40,104 nt of DNA from Nonomuraea corallina (GCF_027620315.1 NZ_JAPNNL010000049.1:1-40104); one strand, 5' to 3'; shown: positions 28,601-37,896, numbered from the stretch's first letter. The notes: generated from the letters alone by a model not told the origin. A program made the numbers and translations.

Positions 28601-29142
28601 GAGCTTCCCGCTCCCCCGCCGCTCCCCCCGCCGTGCGCCCAGAGGTCGCGCAGCAGCGCGACCTCGGCGCCGTGGTGGATGACCTCCCGGTTGATGTGCA
28701 GCACCAGCGTGGCCATCGGCCGGTCGCCGTACGGCCCCTCGGCGGGTCCGCACGGCCGCGCCAGCGCTTCCGCGTCGAGCGACAGGACCCCCTTCGCCCA
28801 GCGCGCGTACGCCTCGTCGAGCTGCTCCAGCGCGCCCGCCGCCGTCGCGGCGTACCGGTGGGTCCGGTAGTCGGACGGCGGGCCGCCGAAGTGGTTGTGC
28901 GTACGGGCGCCGAAGACGCCGACGACGAGGTGCGCCAGCCGCCAGGCGATCGTGGTCACCGGCTCGGGCTCCGGAGGCGGGTGGACCCAGTCGATCGGGT
29001 CATCGGCACCCGGGTGGATCGTCCACGCCCCGGGCGCCGGCTCCCACAGGTACTCCTCGTCGGTGAGCCCGTCGAGGCGGGGCCGGAGCTGGTTGGTCCA
29101 GTGCCAGTCGAGCTGATCGTGCAGTTCGTGGGTCCAGTCCAT
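28597..29142 (-). CDS. DinB-superfamily protein
   Basis: A 181-residue four-helix-bundle protein of the DinB/mycothiol-transferase superfamily. Putative metal-binding histidines lie in WRLAHLVVGVFG and LVLHINREVIHHGAEVALLR, as usual in the family. DinB-like enzymes use mycothiol or bacillithiol in detoxification or isomerisation; the specific reaction is unknown. ATG 29142 was taken rather than ATG 29151. It ends in a glycine-rich tail. The last codon overlaps the stop of the ADH gene within CTAG. Confidence 0.82.
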   Translation of the reverse strand: MDWTHELHDQLDWHWTNQLRPRLDGLTDEEYLWEPAPGAWTIHPGADDPIDWVHPPPEPEPVTTIAWRLAHLVVGVFGARTHNHFGGPPSDYRTHRYAATAAGALEQLDEAYARWAKGVLSLDAEALARPCGPAEGPYGDRPMATLVLHINREVIHHGAEVALLRDLWAHGGGSGGGAGSS

Positions 29143-29174
29143 GCCGCACATTCAACCCAGCCGCGGGGCGCGCC

Positions 29175-29777
29175 TCAACCGTGTGCCGAGTGGACCGCGC
29201 CGGCCGGGCACCTCACCCGGGGGTTCCACGGCTCGAACATGCCGTTCGGGTTCTCCTTGAAGATCCACAGGTGCAGGTCGTAGTGGATGGGCATGCCGTC
29301 CAGGTGCGGCCCCATCGGACCCTGGAACTCGTGGCCCAGCAGCGTGGGCCGGTCGTCGGCCGTGGCCATGCGCTGGTCCCTGTCGGCCCGGAAGTACTCG
29401 ACCGCGCCCAGCGTCCGGCCGCCGCTGCCGTCGGGGACGTAGACGAGGACCTCGGGGCGCAGCAGCTCGATCTTCGGGTCGTCGATGAGCCGCTGGTTGG
29501 TGTAGTGGTATCCCATGGCGCCCAGCCGCTCGTCACCGGGCAGCTTGTACGGGAACTCCCAGCAACTGTCGGTCCTTCTGTACCCGTGCCTCTCGGCCAC
29601 CCGGGGGTCCTTGAACTTGGCCGTCTCCCGGCGCAGTCGTTCGAGCCAGTCGGACGGGCGCGGGGGGACGGTCCGGTCCGCCGCCACGCCCGCGGCGGGG
29701 GCCGCCGCGGTGGCGGGCAGGGCGAGGAGGGAGGCCGCGCACGCGGCGGCCAGGAGCATGGACGCGATTGTTCTCAT
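29175..29777 (-). CDS. Secreted hypothetical protein
   Basis: A 200-residue protein with a clear Sec signal peptide (MRTIASMLLAAACAASLLAL, then PATAAAPAAG, cleavage near residue 25-30). The mature part contains DSCWEFPYKLPGDERLGAMG and ends with HYDLHLWIFKENPNGMFEPW and VRCPAG. Two cysteines could form one disulfide. Proteins with this HLWIFKENP ending recur in actinomycetes, but I know of no function. It is a single gene. Confidence 0.78.
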   Translation of the reverse strand: MRTIASMLLAAACAASLLALPATAAAPAAGVAADRTVPPRPSDWLERLRRETAKFKDPRVAERHGYRRTDSCWEFPYKLPGDERLGAMGYHYTNQRLIDDPKIELLRPEVLVYVPDGSGGRTLGAVEYFRADRDQRMATADDRPTLLGHEFQGPMGPHLDGMPIHYDLHLWIFKENPNGMFEPWNPRVRCPAGAVHSAHG

Positions 29778-29848
29778 GCCCTTGTCATCCGCTGCCGATC
29801 CTCGCCCCAAACACTCTCGGCGATCAATTCTTCACCGGGAGTGACGTG

Positions 29849-29871
29849 AGGGCCCAGGGGACCGGGGCCCT
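29849..29871 (-). terminator. GC hairpin after the sugar operon
   Basis: AGGGCCC (29849-29855) and GGGCCCT (29865-29871) form a perfect 7-bp stem with a 9-base loop. It starts 17 bases beyond the last stop of the operon at 29888. No T-run follows on the minus strand. Confidence 0.5.
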
Positions 29872-29887
29872 TTCGCCGCCTGGAGGG

Positions 29888-30892
29888 TCAGCCGCTGCTG
29901 AAGGCCGCGTCGAAGGCCGTCGCCGGCGGGGTGATGGAGTTCATGGTCCGGATGTACGCCAGCGCCTCCCTGGCCCCGTCGAGCCGGTCCATCCCGGCGT
30001 CCTCCCACTCGATCGAGATCGGTCCCTCGTACCCGATGGAGTTGAGCGCGCGGAAGCAGTCCTCCCACGGCACGTCGCCGCGGCCGGTGGAGACGAAGTC
30101 CCAGCCGCGCCGCATGTCGGCCCACGGCAGGTGCGACGACAGGCGGCCCCGGCGGCCGTCGCCGACGCGGACCCGGGTGTCCTTGCAGTCGACGTGGTAG
30201 ATGCGGTCGGCGAAGTCGAGGATGAACGCCACCGGGTCGAGGTCCTGCCACACCATGTGGGACGGGTCCCAGTTGAGCCCGAACGCGGGCCGGTGGCCGA
30301 TGGCCTCCAGGGTGCGCACGGTGGTGTGGTAGTCGTAGGCGATCTCGCTCGGGTGCACCTCCAGCGCGAACCGGACGCCGACCTCGTCGAACACGTCCAT
30401 GATCGGGTTCCACCGGTCGGCGAAGTCCTGGTAGCCGGCGTCCACCATGGCGGCGGGCACGGGCGGGAACATCGCGACGGTGTGCCAGATGGACGAGCCG
30501 GTGAAGCCGACCACGGTGTCGACGCCGAGCGCGGCGGCGGCCCTGGCGGTGTTCTTCATCTCCTCGGCCGCGGCCTGCCGCACCGACTCGGGGTCGCCGT
30601 TCCCCCAGATCCGGGCGGGCAGGATGGCCTGGTGCCGCGCGTCGATGGGGTGGTCGCAGACGGCCTGGCCCACGAGGTGGTGCGAGATGGTCCACACCTT
30701 CAGGCCGTGCTTGTCGAGCTGGGCGCGCTTCTGCTCGACGTACGACGGGTCGGAGACGGCCTGGGCCACGTCGAAGTGGTCGCCGGAGCAGGCGATCTCC
30801 AGTCCGTCGTAGCCCCAGTCGGCGGCGAGCCGGCACACCTCCTCGAACGGCAGGTCGGCCCACTGGCCGGTGAACAGGGTGACGGGTCTCAT
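29888..30892 (-). CDS. Sugar phosphate isomerase/epimerase (xylose isomerase-like TIM barrel)
   Basis: A 334-residue AP-endonuclease-2/xylose-isomerase-like barrel. Metal ligands are expected as E in [15 protein letters not shown] and H in [13 protein letters not shown] in [10 protein letters not shown] and E in [11 protein letters not shown]. Such proteins isomerise, epimerise or dehydrate keto sugars, often after a Gfo/Idh-type oxidation. ATG 30892 shares a base with the stop of the Gfo/Idh gene (TGATG). It is the last gene of the ABC operon. The sugar cannot be named from sequence. Confidence 0.88.
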   Translation of the reverse strand: MRPVTLFTGQWADLPFEEVCRLAADWGYDGLEIACSGDHFDVAQAVSDPSYVEQKRAQLDKHGLKVWTISHHLVGQAVCDHPIDARHQAILPARIWGNGDPESVRQAAAEEMKNTARAAAALGVDTVVGFTGSSIWHTVAMFPPVPAAMVDAGYQDFADRWNPIMDVFDEVGVRFALEVHPSEIAYDYHTTVRTLEAIGHRPAFGLNWDPSHMVWQDLDPVAFILDFADRIYHVDCKDTRVRVGDGRRGRLSSHLPWADMRRGWDFVSTGRGDVPWEDCFRALNSIGYEGPISIEWEDAGMDRLDGAREALAYIRTMNSITPPATAFDAAFSSG

Positions 30893-32040
30893 CAGTCCTC
30901 CACGGTGATGTAGCGGCTGCCGTCGGCCGCGCTCCGCTCGACGGCGTCGAGCACGCGCTGGACGCGCAGGCCGTCGGCGAACGAGGGCGTCGGGTCGGCG
31001 CCCGTGCCGATGGCCTCCAGGAAGTCCTTGATCTCGTGGGTGAACGTGTGCTCGTAGCCGAGGCCGTGGCCGGGCGGCCACCACGCGCCCACGTACGGAT
31101 GGTCGGGCTCGGTGACGAGGAGCCGCTCGAAGCCGCGCCCGCCCTCGCTGACCCACAGCTCGTTCATCGCCTCGAAGTCGAAGGCGAGGCTGCCGAGCGA
31201 GCCGTTGAGCTCGATGCGCAGCGCGTTCTTGCGGCCGGTGGCGAACCGGGTGGCCTCGAACGTACCGAGCGCCCCGCCCGAGAACCGCCCGATGAACAGG
31301 GCGGCGTCGTCGACCGTGACGGGACCCGTGCCGGAGCCGCCGCTGGCGGCCAGGCCGGCCGAGCCCTCGGCGAGAGGCCGTTCCTTGACGAAGGTCTCGG
31401 TGATCGCCGAGACGCCGACCAGGTGCTGCCCGGCGATGAACTGGGCGGCGTCGATGATGTGCGCGCCGATGTCGCCGAGCGCGCCGGAGCCGGCCTTGTC
31501 CTTGCGCAGCCGCCACACCAGCGGGAAGTCCGGGTCGACGATCCAGTCCTGGAGGTACTGGGCGCGCACGTGGCGGATCTCGCCGAGCCTGCCCTCCTCG
31601 ACCAGGCGGCGGGCCAGCGCGATGGCGGGCGCCCGCCGGTAGTTGAACGCCACCATGCTCCTGCCGGTGGCCGCGGCCGCGGCCGCCGTCATGGCCTCGG
31701 CCTCGGCCACGCTGTTGGCCAGCGGCTTCTCACAGATGACGTGCTTGCCGGCGCGAAGTGCGGCGATGGCGATCTCGGCGTGCGTGTCGCCGGGCGTGCA
31801 GATGTCGACGACGTCGACGTCCGCCCGCCCGACCACCTCCCGCCAGTCGGTCACCGCCTCGTCCCAGCCGAGCCGCTCGGCCGCCGCCTCGGTGGCCTCC
31901 TTCGACCGTCCCGCGATGACGCGCATGCGCGGCTGGACGGGCAGGTCGAAGAAGGCGGCGACGTTGCGCCAGGCCTGGGAGTGGACGCGGCCCATGAAGG
32001 CATAGCCGATCATGCCGACGCCGACGGTTCTGTCTGACAT
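30892..32040 (-). CDS. Gfo/Idh/MocA-family sugar dehydrogenase
   Basis: A 382-residue NAD(P)-dependent oxidoreductase. The N-terminal Rossmann domain has [19 protein letters not shown]. The hallmark EKP motif is in [11 protein letters not shown], and the catalytic region is [38 protein letters not shown] and the YLQDWIVDP stretch resemble levoglucosan dehydrogenase LgdA and related disaccharide 3-dehydrogenases, so oxidation at C3 of a glycoside is possible. The link to the barrel protein downstream (TGATG) fits a two-step oxidation then isomerisation or elimination. The substrate is inferred only. Confidence 0.88.
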   Translation of the reverse strand: MSDRTVGVGMIGYAFMGRVHSQAWRNVAAFFDLPVQPRMRVIAGRSKEATEAAAERLGWDEAVTDWREVVGRADVDVVDICTPGDTHAEIAIAALRAGKHVICEKPLANSVAEAEAMTAAAAAATGRSMVAFNYRRAPAIALARRLVEEGRLGEIRHVRAQYLQDWIVDPDFPLVWRLRKDKAGSGALGDIGAHIIDAAQFIAGQHLVGVSAITETFVKERPLAEGSAGLAASGGSGTGPVTVDDAALFIGRFSGGALGTFEATRFATGRKNALRIELNGSLGSLAFDFEAMNELWVSEGGRGFERLLVTEPDHPYVGAWWPPGHGLGYEHTFTHEIKDFLEAIGTGADPTPSFADGLRVQRVLDAVERSAADGSRYITVED

Positions 32041-32051
32041 GCAACCCCCGA

Positions 32052-33107
32052 TCAGGATTCGAAGCCGAGTGGCAGATACTGCTCGACGTTCTCCTTGGTA
32101 ATGGTCTCGGACGCGAGGGTGATCGACTGGGGAACCTGGTTCTCCACGAGATCACTCATGCCCTTCCCTTGGGCGATCAGACGGGCGAGCTTGATGGCGG
32201 AGGAGGCCATGGTGGGGCTGTAGGTGACGGTCGCCTTCAGGACCGAGTTGTCGTTCTGGATCTCCCGCATGGCGTTGGCCGAGCCGGCGCCGCCGACCAT
32301 GATGAACTCGTTGCGCCCCGCCTCGGAGATCGCGGCGAGCACGCCGACGCCCTGGTCGTCGTCGTGGTTCCAGATCGCGTCTATCTTGCTGTGCGCCTGG
32401 AGCAGCGAGGTGGCCACCTCGTTGCCGGTCTCGACGGTGAACTGCGCGTCCTGCTGGGCGGTGACCTTGAACCCGTACGTCTTGAGCGCGTCGGCGAAGC
32501 CCTTGCTGCGGTCCTGGGTGAGCGGGAGGGTGGCGATGCCCTGGATCTCCAGGATGACCGGGTTGGAGACGTTCTTCTCCTTGAGCGCGGTCCCGATGTA
32601 GTGGCCGGCGGCCACGCCCATGCCGTAGTTGTCGCCGCCGACCCAGGTGCGGTAGGCGAGCTTGTCGGGGAAGATCCGGTCGAGGTTGACCACGGGGATG
32701 CCGGCGTCGGTGGCCCGCAGCGCGATCTGGTTCAGCTGCTGGCCGTCGTTGGGCAGGATGACCAGTGCGCTCACCTTGGCGGCGATCAGCGACTCGACGG
32801 CGGAGATCTGCTGGTTGATGTCGTTGGTGGGTTCGACGGGCCGGAACTCGACGTCCGTGTACTGCTTGGCGGTGGCCTCGGCGTTCTTGGCGATGGCCGC
32901 GATCCAGCCGTGGTCGGCGGCGGGGGCGGAGAAGCCGATGGTCACCTTGGTGCCCGGTTCGTCGTTGCCGCCGGCCGCCTGGGTGGCGGCGGGAGCGGCG
33001 GAGGTCGGCGCGGCTGACGGCTCGTTGCTGGTGCAGCCGGCCGCCAGCAGCGCGGCTCCGCCGAGCCCGCCGATGAGGAATCCCCTGCGTGCGACGTTGT
33101 CACTCAT
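32052..33107 (-). CDS. Sugar ABC transporter substrate-binding lipoprotein
   Basis: A 351-residue periplasmic-binding-protein type 1 (ribose/galactose class). The N-terminus combines a twin-arginine-like ARRGFLIGG with a lipobox LLAAGC (Cys about 25), so it is an exported lipoprotein. A Ser/Pro/Ala linker follows, then the binding domains with VTIGFSAPAADHGW, LVILPNDGQQLNQIALRATD and AIWNHDDDQGVGVLAAI. It delivers a sugar to the permease encoded upstream; ATGA overlaps that gene's stop. Confidence 0.92.
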   Translation of the reverse strand: MSDNVARRGFLIGGLGGAALLAAGCTSNEPSAAPTSAAPAATQAAGGNDEPGTKVTIGFSAPAADHGWIAAIAKNAEATAKQYTDVEFRPVEPTNDINQQISAVESLIAAKVSALVILPNDGQQLNQIALRATDAGIPVVNLDRIFPDKLAYRTWVGGDNYGMGVAAGHYIGTALKEKNVSNPVILEIQGIATLPLTQDRSKGFADALKTYGFKVTAQQDAQFTVETGNEVATSLLQAHSKIDAIWNHDDDQGVGVLAAISEAGRNEFIMVGGAGSANAMREIQNDNSVLKATVTYSPTMASSAIKLARLIAQGKGMSDLVENQVPQSITLASETITKENVEQYLPLGFES

Positions 33108-34129
33108 GGTGCTCTCTCCTTCAAGTTCCGCCGCTGGAGAAGGACGGCGACGACGATGATCAGGCCCTTGGCGATCAGCTGGTCACTGGTGTTGAGCCCG
33201 TTGAGGATGAACAGGTTCGTGATGAGCGTGAAGATGAGCAGGCCGAGGATCGATCCGATGATCGTGCCCCGGCCTCCGGTGAGCAGGGTGCCGCCGATGA
33301 TCACGGCGGCGATGGCGTCCAGCTCGTACAGGTCGCCATGCGTGGACGAGCCGGTCGTGGTGCGGGCCATGATGAGGATGGCGGCGATGCCGCAGCACAG
33401 GCCCGACAGCGCGTACAGCAGCATGGTGTGGCGGCGCACGTCGATGCCGGCGAGCCGGGCCGCCTCCGGGTTGCCGCCGACGGCGTAGGTGCGGCGGCCG
33501 AACGTGGTCCGGTTGAGCAGGACCCAGCCGAGCGCCACGACGAGCGCGAAGACGTAGACCAGCAGCGGGACGCCGAGCACCCGGGTGGTCGACAGCTCGA
33601 CGATGGCGGAGTTGTCCGCCTGGATGAGCTGGGTCTTGCGGTCGGACATGCGCTGGGCGAGCCCGCGCGCCGCGACCAGCATGGCGAGCGTGGCGATGAA
33701 CGGCACCAATCGCCCGTAGGCGATGAGCAGTCCGTTCACCAGCCCCGCCCCGGTGCCGACCAGGATGGCGCAGATCGCCATGACGACCGGCCCGAACTCC
33801 TGCGTGGCCACCGTCGTCGCCCAGACCGAGGCCAGCGCCATGATCGCGCCGACCGAGAGGTCGATGCCGCCACCGATGATCACGAACGTGGCGCCGACGG
33901 TGATCACGCCGATGGTGGCGGCCAGCGACAGGATGCTGACCAGGTTCGAGGTGGTGGCGAAGGCCGTCGGCCGCGTGACCAGTCCGACGACGACGAGCAG
34001 GGCGATCGCGACCAGCAGGCCCACGTGGCCGCCCTCGATCAGCCCGCGGAGCGGGTTGCGCGCCGGCCGGGGCGGTGACACCGTCCCGACCGGCCCGGAA
34101 TCCGCCCGCGGTTTGGTGGGATCGCTCAT
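33104..34129 (-). CDS. Sugar ABC transporter permease (RbsC-type)
   Basis: A 341-residue membrane permease with about ten helices. VGATFVIIGGGIDLSVGAIM is the conserved EAA-region block of the RbsC/BPD_transp_2 family, and GRRTYAVGGNPEAARLAGI is the cytoplasmic ATPase-contact loop. A proline-rich cytosolic N-terminus of 35 residues precedes helix 1. ATG 34129 shares a base with the ATPase stop (TGATG). One permease gene implies a homodimer. Confidence 0.92.
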   Translation of the reverse strand: MSDPTKPRADSGPVGTVSPPRPARNPLRGLIEGGHVGLLVAIALLVVVGLVTRPTAFATTSNLVSILSLAATIGVITVGATFVIIGGGIDLSVGAIMALASVWATTVATQEFGPVVMAICAILVGTGAGLVNGLLIAYGRLVPFIATLAMLVAARGLAQRMSDRKTQLIQADNSAIVELSTTRVLGVPLLVYVFALVVALGWVLLNRTTFGRRTYAVGGNPEAARLAGIDVRRHTMLLYALSGLCCGIAAILIMARTTTGSSTHGDLYELDAIAAVIIGGTLLTGGRGTIIGSILGLLIFTLITNLFILNGLNTSDQLIAKGLIIVVAVLLQRRNLKERAP

Positions 34130-35613
34130 CAGGCCGCCCTCCCGTTCATGATCATGTCGAGTACGAGGTGCTCGTCGAGCTCGCGGGCGTCGCCCTCGTG
34201 GATGACGGCGCCCTCTCGCAGCACGAGCACGCGGTCGGCCAGGCCGAGCACCTCCGGCACCTCGCTGGAGACCAGCAGCACCCCGATGCCCCGGTCGGCC
34301 AGCTCGCGGATGACCGCGTAGAGCTCCGCCCGCGCGCCCACGTCGACGCCCCGGGTCGGCTCGTCGAGCAGCAGCAGCTTGCGGCTGCCGAGCAGCCAGC
34401 GGGCGAGCACCGCCTTCTGCTGGTTGCCGCCCGACAGCGTCTTGACGGGCCGTTCCGGGTCGGGCGGGCGGATGTCGAGCGCCTTGGTCAGCCGCTGGGC
34501 CTCGGCTCTCTCCCGCGTACGGTCCAGCCACCCGAACGTGGCGAACCCGGGCAGGCTGCCGAGGGTGATGTTGGCCGTCACGCTCTGGTCCAGCAGCAGC
34601 GCCTGGGCCTTGCGCTCCTCGGGGGCCAGTCCCATGCCCCGGCGCACGTTCCCGACGACGCTGTGCCGCACCTGCTTGCCGGACAGGACCACCCGGCCGG
34701 TGGCCGGGCGCGCCCCGTACACCGCTTCGAGGATCTCCGAGCGCCCCGAGCCGACCAGTCCGGCCAGCCCGACGATCTCGCCGGCGCGCACCGAGAACGA
34801 CACGTCGCGGAACGCGCCCGGCGAGCCGAGCCCCTCGACCCGCAGCACCTCCTCCCCCGGTTCGCGCTCGGACCGGGGCGGGAAGACGTACTCGACGTTC
34901 CTGCCGGTCATGAGCGAGACGATCTGGGAGGTGGGGGTGTCGCGGGCGGGCAGTCCCACGGCGACGGTGCGGCCGTCCTTGAGCACGGTGACGCGGTCGC
35001 CGATCTCACGGATCTCCTCCAGCCGGTGGGAGATGTAGACGACGGCGACGCCCTGGCCGGTCAGTTCGCGGATGATGCGGAAGAGGTTGGCCACCTCGTC
35101 GTGGGCGAGCGCGGCCGACGGCTCGTCCATGATGATCAGGCGGGCGTCGTGCGACAGCGCCCTGGCCATCGACACGACCTGCTTGGCCGCCGGGGACAGC
35201 CGGCCGACCTCGGTGGTGGGGCGGATCTCGGGGTGGCCGAGGCGTTCCAGCACCTGACGGGTGGCCCGGTTGCCCGCGGCCCGGCTGACGAAGCCGAATC
35301 GGGCGTGCTCGTGGCCGAGGTAGACGTTGTCGGTCACGCTGAGCCCGTCGACCAGGTCGAGCTCCTGGTAGATGGTGGCGAAGCCGAGCTTGATCGCGTC
35401 GTTGGGGCCGGACGGGCGGACCCGCTGCCCGTTGAACTCGATCGTGCCCTCGTCCGGCTGGTGGACGCCGGCCAGGACCTTGATGAGCGTGGACTTGCCG
35501 GCCCCGTTCTGGCCGAGCAGGCAGTGCACCTCGCCCGCCCGCACGTCGAGATCCACGCCGTCCAGCGCGCGCACGCCGGGAAACTGCTTGACGATGCCCC
35601 TCATGACGAGCAT
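34129..35613 (-). CDS. Sugar ABC transporter ATPase, double-NBD (RbsA/MglA-type)
   Basis: A 494-residue protein with two nucleotide-binding domains. NBD1 has Walker A GQNGAGKST, a divergent signature LSPAAKQVV and Walker B LIIMDEPSAAL. NBD2 has a non-canonical Walker A GLVGSGRSE, signature LSGGNQQK and Walker B LLLLDEPTRGVD. This asymmetry is normal for RbsA/MglA. ATG 35613 has GGGAG five bases upstream. It lies 12 bases after the ROK gene and continues that transcript. Confidence 0.93.
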   Translation of the reverse strand: MLVMRGIVKQFPGVRALDGVDLDVRAGEVHCLLGQNGAGKSTLIKVLAGVHQPDEGTIEFNGQRVRPSGPNDAIKLGFATIYQELDLVDGLSVTDNVYLGHEHARFGFVSRAAGNRATRQVLERLGHPEIRPTTEVGRLSPAAKQVVSMARALSHDARLIIMDEPSAALAHDEVANLFRIIRELTGQGVAVVYISHRLEEIREIGDRVTVLKDGRTVAVGLPARDTPTSQIVSLMTGRNVEYVFPPRSEREPGEEVLRVEGLGSPGAFRDVSFSVRAGEIVGLAGLVGSGRSEILEAVYGARPATGRVVLSGKQVRHSVVGNVRRGMGLAPEERKAQALLLDQSVTANITLGSLPGFATFGWLDRTRERAEAQRLTKALDIRPPDPERPVKTLSGGNQQKAVLARWLLGSRKLLLLDEPTRGVDVGARAELYAVIRELADRGIGVLLVSSEVPEVLGLADRVLVLREGAVIHEGDARELDEHLVLDMIMNGRAA

Positions 35614-35625
35614 GCGGGCTCCCTT

Positions 35626-36783
35626 TCAGGCGTTGACGATCTTGTTGATGTTGTCCGGGGACAGGTAGTGCTCGATCGCCAGGATTCCGGCGCCCAAGGC
35701 GGCGGCGTCGACTCCCATGCGGCTCGGCACGATCGACAGATGGTGGGTGGCCAGCGGCAGCGACCGGCGGTAGATCGTCTCCCTGACGCCCGCGAGCAGG
35801 TGCTCGTGGACCCGCGAGAGTGCGCCGCCGATGACGATGGCCTCGGGGTTGAAGAAGTTGACCAGTCCGGCGAGCACCTCGCCGATGAGCCGGCCGGCCT
35901 CGCGCACCAGCCGCAGCGCCTGGGTGTCGCCGGCCTGGACGAGCGCGACGACGTCGGCGCCGGTCTCGGCGGGGACGCCCAGTTCGGTGAGCCGGCGGGC
36001 GACCGCGGCGCCGCCGGCCACGGCCTCGAGGCAGGCGCTGTTGCCGCAGCGGCAGCCGGATTCCTCGTGGCCGTTGACGCGGATGTGACCGATGTCGCCG
36101 GCCGAGCCCTGGGCACCCCTGTGGAGCCTGCCCTCGGCCACGATGCCGCAGCCGATGCCGGTGCCGACCTTGACGAACAGCAGGTGGCGGGCCGTGGGGA
36201 AGGCGTTGCGGTGCTCGCCGAGCGCCATCACGTTCACGTCGTTGTCGACGAGGACGGCGACGCCGGGGAAGGAGTCGGGGATGGGGTAGTCGTTCCAGCC
36301 GGGCATGATCGGCGGGTTGTTGGGCCGGCCGGTGGCGAACTCGACCGGGCCCGGGACCCCCATGCCGATCACCCGCAGCGCGGCCCGGGGCCGCCCCGCC
36401 ACGGCGAGCAGCCGGTCGAGCCGGCCGTCGACGTGGGCCAGGACCTTCTCCGGTCCCTCGCCGATGAGCAGCGGGTCCTCGCACTGGGCGAGCACCACCC
36501 CGGTCATGTCCATGAGCACGATCCGGCAGTGGGTGGCGCCGAGGTCGACGCCGGCGAACGCGTGCTCCTCGGTGTGCAGGCGGAGCTGGCGCGGCGGCCG
36601 GCCGCCGGTGGACTCGCCGCTCTCGGTCTCCTCGACCAGCCTGCGCTCGATCAGCGCGTCGACGCGCTGGGAGATCGTGGAGCGGGCCAGGCCGGTGAGC
36701 CGGGCGAGATCGGAACGGGTCGTGGCCGATCCTGCGCTGATGAGCGTCAGGACGTCTCCGGGCGAGCCCGGGGCGGGGGTCAT
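35626..36783 (-). CDS. ROK-family transcriptional repressor, first gene of the sugar operon
   Basis: A 385-residue ROK regulator. An N-terminal winged helix (TRSDLARLTGLARSTISQRV) is joined to a sugar-kinase-like domain with AGVDLGATHCRIVLMDMTG, VKVGTGIGCGIVAEG, and the zinc motif CRCGNSACLEAV. Such repressors release DNA on binding a sugar. The ATG at 36783 has no ribosome site, but TATTGT lies seven bases before it, so translation is probably leaderless. It likely autoregulates the six-gene operon that follows. Confidence 0.9.
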   Translation of the reverse strand: MTPAPGSPGDVLTLISAGSATTRSDLARLTGLARSTISQRVDALIERRLVEETESGESTGGRPPRQLRLHTEEHAFAGVDLGATHCRIVLMDMTGVVLAQCEDPLLIGEGPEKVLAHVDGRLDRLLAVAGRPRAALRVIGMGVPGPVEFATGRPNNPPIMPGWNDYPIPDSFPGVAVLVDNDVNVMALGEHRNAFPTARHLLFVKVGTGIGCGIVAEGRLHRGAQGSAGDIGHIRVNGHEESGCRCGNSACLEAVAGGAAVARRLTELGVPAETGADVVALVQAGDTQALRLVREAGRLIGEVLAGLVNFFNPEAIVIGGALSRVHEHLLAGVRETIYRRSLPLATHHLSIVPSRMGVDAAALGAGILAIEHYLSPDNINKIVNA

Positions 36784-36789
36784 GCCGCG

Positions 36790-36818
36790 ACAATAAGATC
36801 ACGCCGCGCGTAATTCAA
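36790..36818 (-). promoter_or_regulatory. Predicted leaderless promoter of the ROK-ABC operon
   Basis: On the minus strand TTGAAT (36818-36813) and TATTGT (36795-36790) are separated by 17 bases. The expected transcript start falls on the A of ATG 36783. Confidence 0.6.
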
Positions 36819-36890
36819 GAGTGCGAGCGACATAACTCCCCATACTTACGCCGATCAGCGAACAAAGTCTGATTCGCCGGGCAAAGCAAA

Positions 36891-36919
36891 GGCCGGACGA
36901 GGATTTCTCCCGTCCGGCC
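36891..36919 (-). terminator. Intrinsic terminator after the Hsd4A-like gene
   Basis: GGCCGGACG (36891-36899) and CGTCCGGCC (36911-36919) form a perfect 9-bp stem. On the minus strand it is followed by TTTGCTTTG, so it terminates transcripts from the SDR gene that ends at 36972. Confidence 0.85.
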
Positions 36920-36945
36920 GTGACCTGCCCCTTCGCGAGGCGCGC

Positions 36946-36984
36946 TCAGAGCGTGCGTTCAGAGCGTGCGTTCAGAGCATGCGC
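36946..36984. repeat. Three tandem 13-bp repeats at the stop of the SDR gene
   Basis: TCAGAGCGTGCGT occurs at 36946-36958 and 36959-36971, and with two substitutions at 36972-36984. The TGA stop of the gene is inside the third copy. A 13-bp period shifts frame, so the array could not have spread within the coding sequence. Confidence 0.85.
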
Positions 36985-37844
36985 TGCATCGACTCCGCGG
37001 CGGACTGCACGTACGGCTGCTCGGCCATGATCTCGTCCCAGTGGTCGGCGACCGACTCGGGCGTGAGGTCGTCGGTCTTCCAGCCGGGGCCCTCGGCGAC
37101 GAACACCCGGGCCACCCGGCCGCCGCCCACGCTGAACACCTCGCCGCTCACCTCGCACGACTCGTGCACCAGGTAGGCCACCAGGGCGCTGATCCGCTCG
37201 GGGGTGAACTTCGACTCGAACTCCGCGGGCAGCAGCGCCTCGGTCATCCGCGTCCACGCGATGGGCGCGATGGCGTTGGCCTTGATGCCGTTGCGCGCGC
37301 CCTCGATGCCGATGGTCTTGGTCAGGCCGACCAGGCCCATCTTGGCCGTGGAGTAGTTGGCCTGGCCGAAGTTGCCGAACAGGCCGGCCGGGCTGGAGGT
37401 GTTGACGACCCGGCCGTAGCCGGCCTCCTTCATGTGCGGGTAGGCGGCCTGGCTGACCAGGAACGAGCCGCGCACGTGCACGGCGAGCACGTTGTCGAAG
37501 TCCTCGACCGTCATTTTGGCCAGCGACTTGTCGCGCAGGATGCCGGCGTTGTTGATCACGATGTCGACCTTGCCGAACGCGTCGACCGCCGACTGGACGA
37601 TCGCCCGCGCGCCCTCGGGGGTGGCGACGTTGTCGGTGCTGGCCAGCGCCTGGCCGCCGTTCTTGGTGATCAGCTCCACCACGTCGGCGGCGGGGCCGGC
37701 CGACGCGCCCGTGCCGTCCAGAGCGCCGCCGAGGTCGTTGACGACGACCTTGGCGCCGCGCTCGGCCAGCAGCAGCGCGTGCGCGCGGCCGAGGCCGTGC
37801 CCGGCCCCCGTGATGATCGCGACCCTGTCATCGAACCGCAGCAT
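36972..37844 (-). CDS. SDR dehydrogenase, Hsd4A/MFE-2-like (3-hydroxyacyl-CoA or 17beta-hydroxysteroid)
   Basis: A 290-residue SDR of the multifunctional-enzyme-2 N-terminal type. The cofactor motif is IITGAGHGLGRAHALLLAER, then VNDLGGALDGTG, DIVINNAGILRD, catalytic Ser in VVNTSSPAGLFGNFGQ and Tyr/Lys in YSTAKMGLVGLT, and VGGGRVARVFVAEGPG near the end. M. tuberculosis Rv3502c (Hsd4A) has this layout and acts on steroid side-chain 3-hydroxyacyl-CoA and 17beta-alcohols. GGAGG sits just before ATG 37844. A palindrome resembling a KstR site with one extra base lies upstream. Steroid use is inferred. Confidence 0.85.
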   Translation of the reverse strand: MLRFDDRVAIITGAGHGLGRAHALLLAERGAKVVVNDLGGALDGTGASAGPAADVVELITKNGGQALASTDNVATPEGARAIVQSAVDAFGKVDIVINNAGILRDKSLAKMTVEDFDNVLAVHVRGSFLVSQAAYPHMKEAGYGRVVNTSSPAGLFGNFGQANYSTAKMGLVGLTKTIGIEGARNGIKANAIAPIAWTRMTEALLPAEFESKFTPERISALVAYLVHESCEVSGEVFSVGGGRVARVFVAEGPGWKTDDLTPESVADHWDEIMAEQPYVQSAAESMQRML

Positions 37845-37860
37845 CGAACCTCCAGCCAGA

Positions 37861-37873
37861 AGAACAAGATTCT
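37861..37873. promoter_or_regulatory. Variant palindrome upstream of the Hsd4A-like gene
   Basis: AGAACAAGATTCT has KstR-like half-sites but a 3-base centre instead of 2. It lies 17 bases before ATG 37844. It could be a weak KstR site or belong to another TetR-type regulator. Confidence 0.35.
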
Positions 37874-37896
37874 GTTAGCTGCACGATAACCCAGGA

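Noticed and set aside
34075..36813. A 912-codon open frame on the plus strand opposite the ABC ATPase and ROK genes
   Set aside because: It is antisense to two genes with complete family motifs. Long antisense frames are normal in GC-rich DNA, and its composition is shadow-like.
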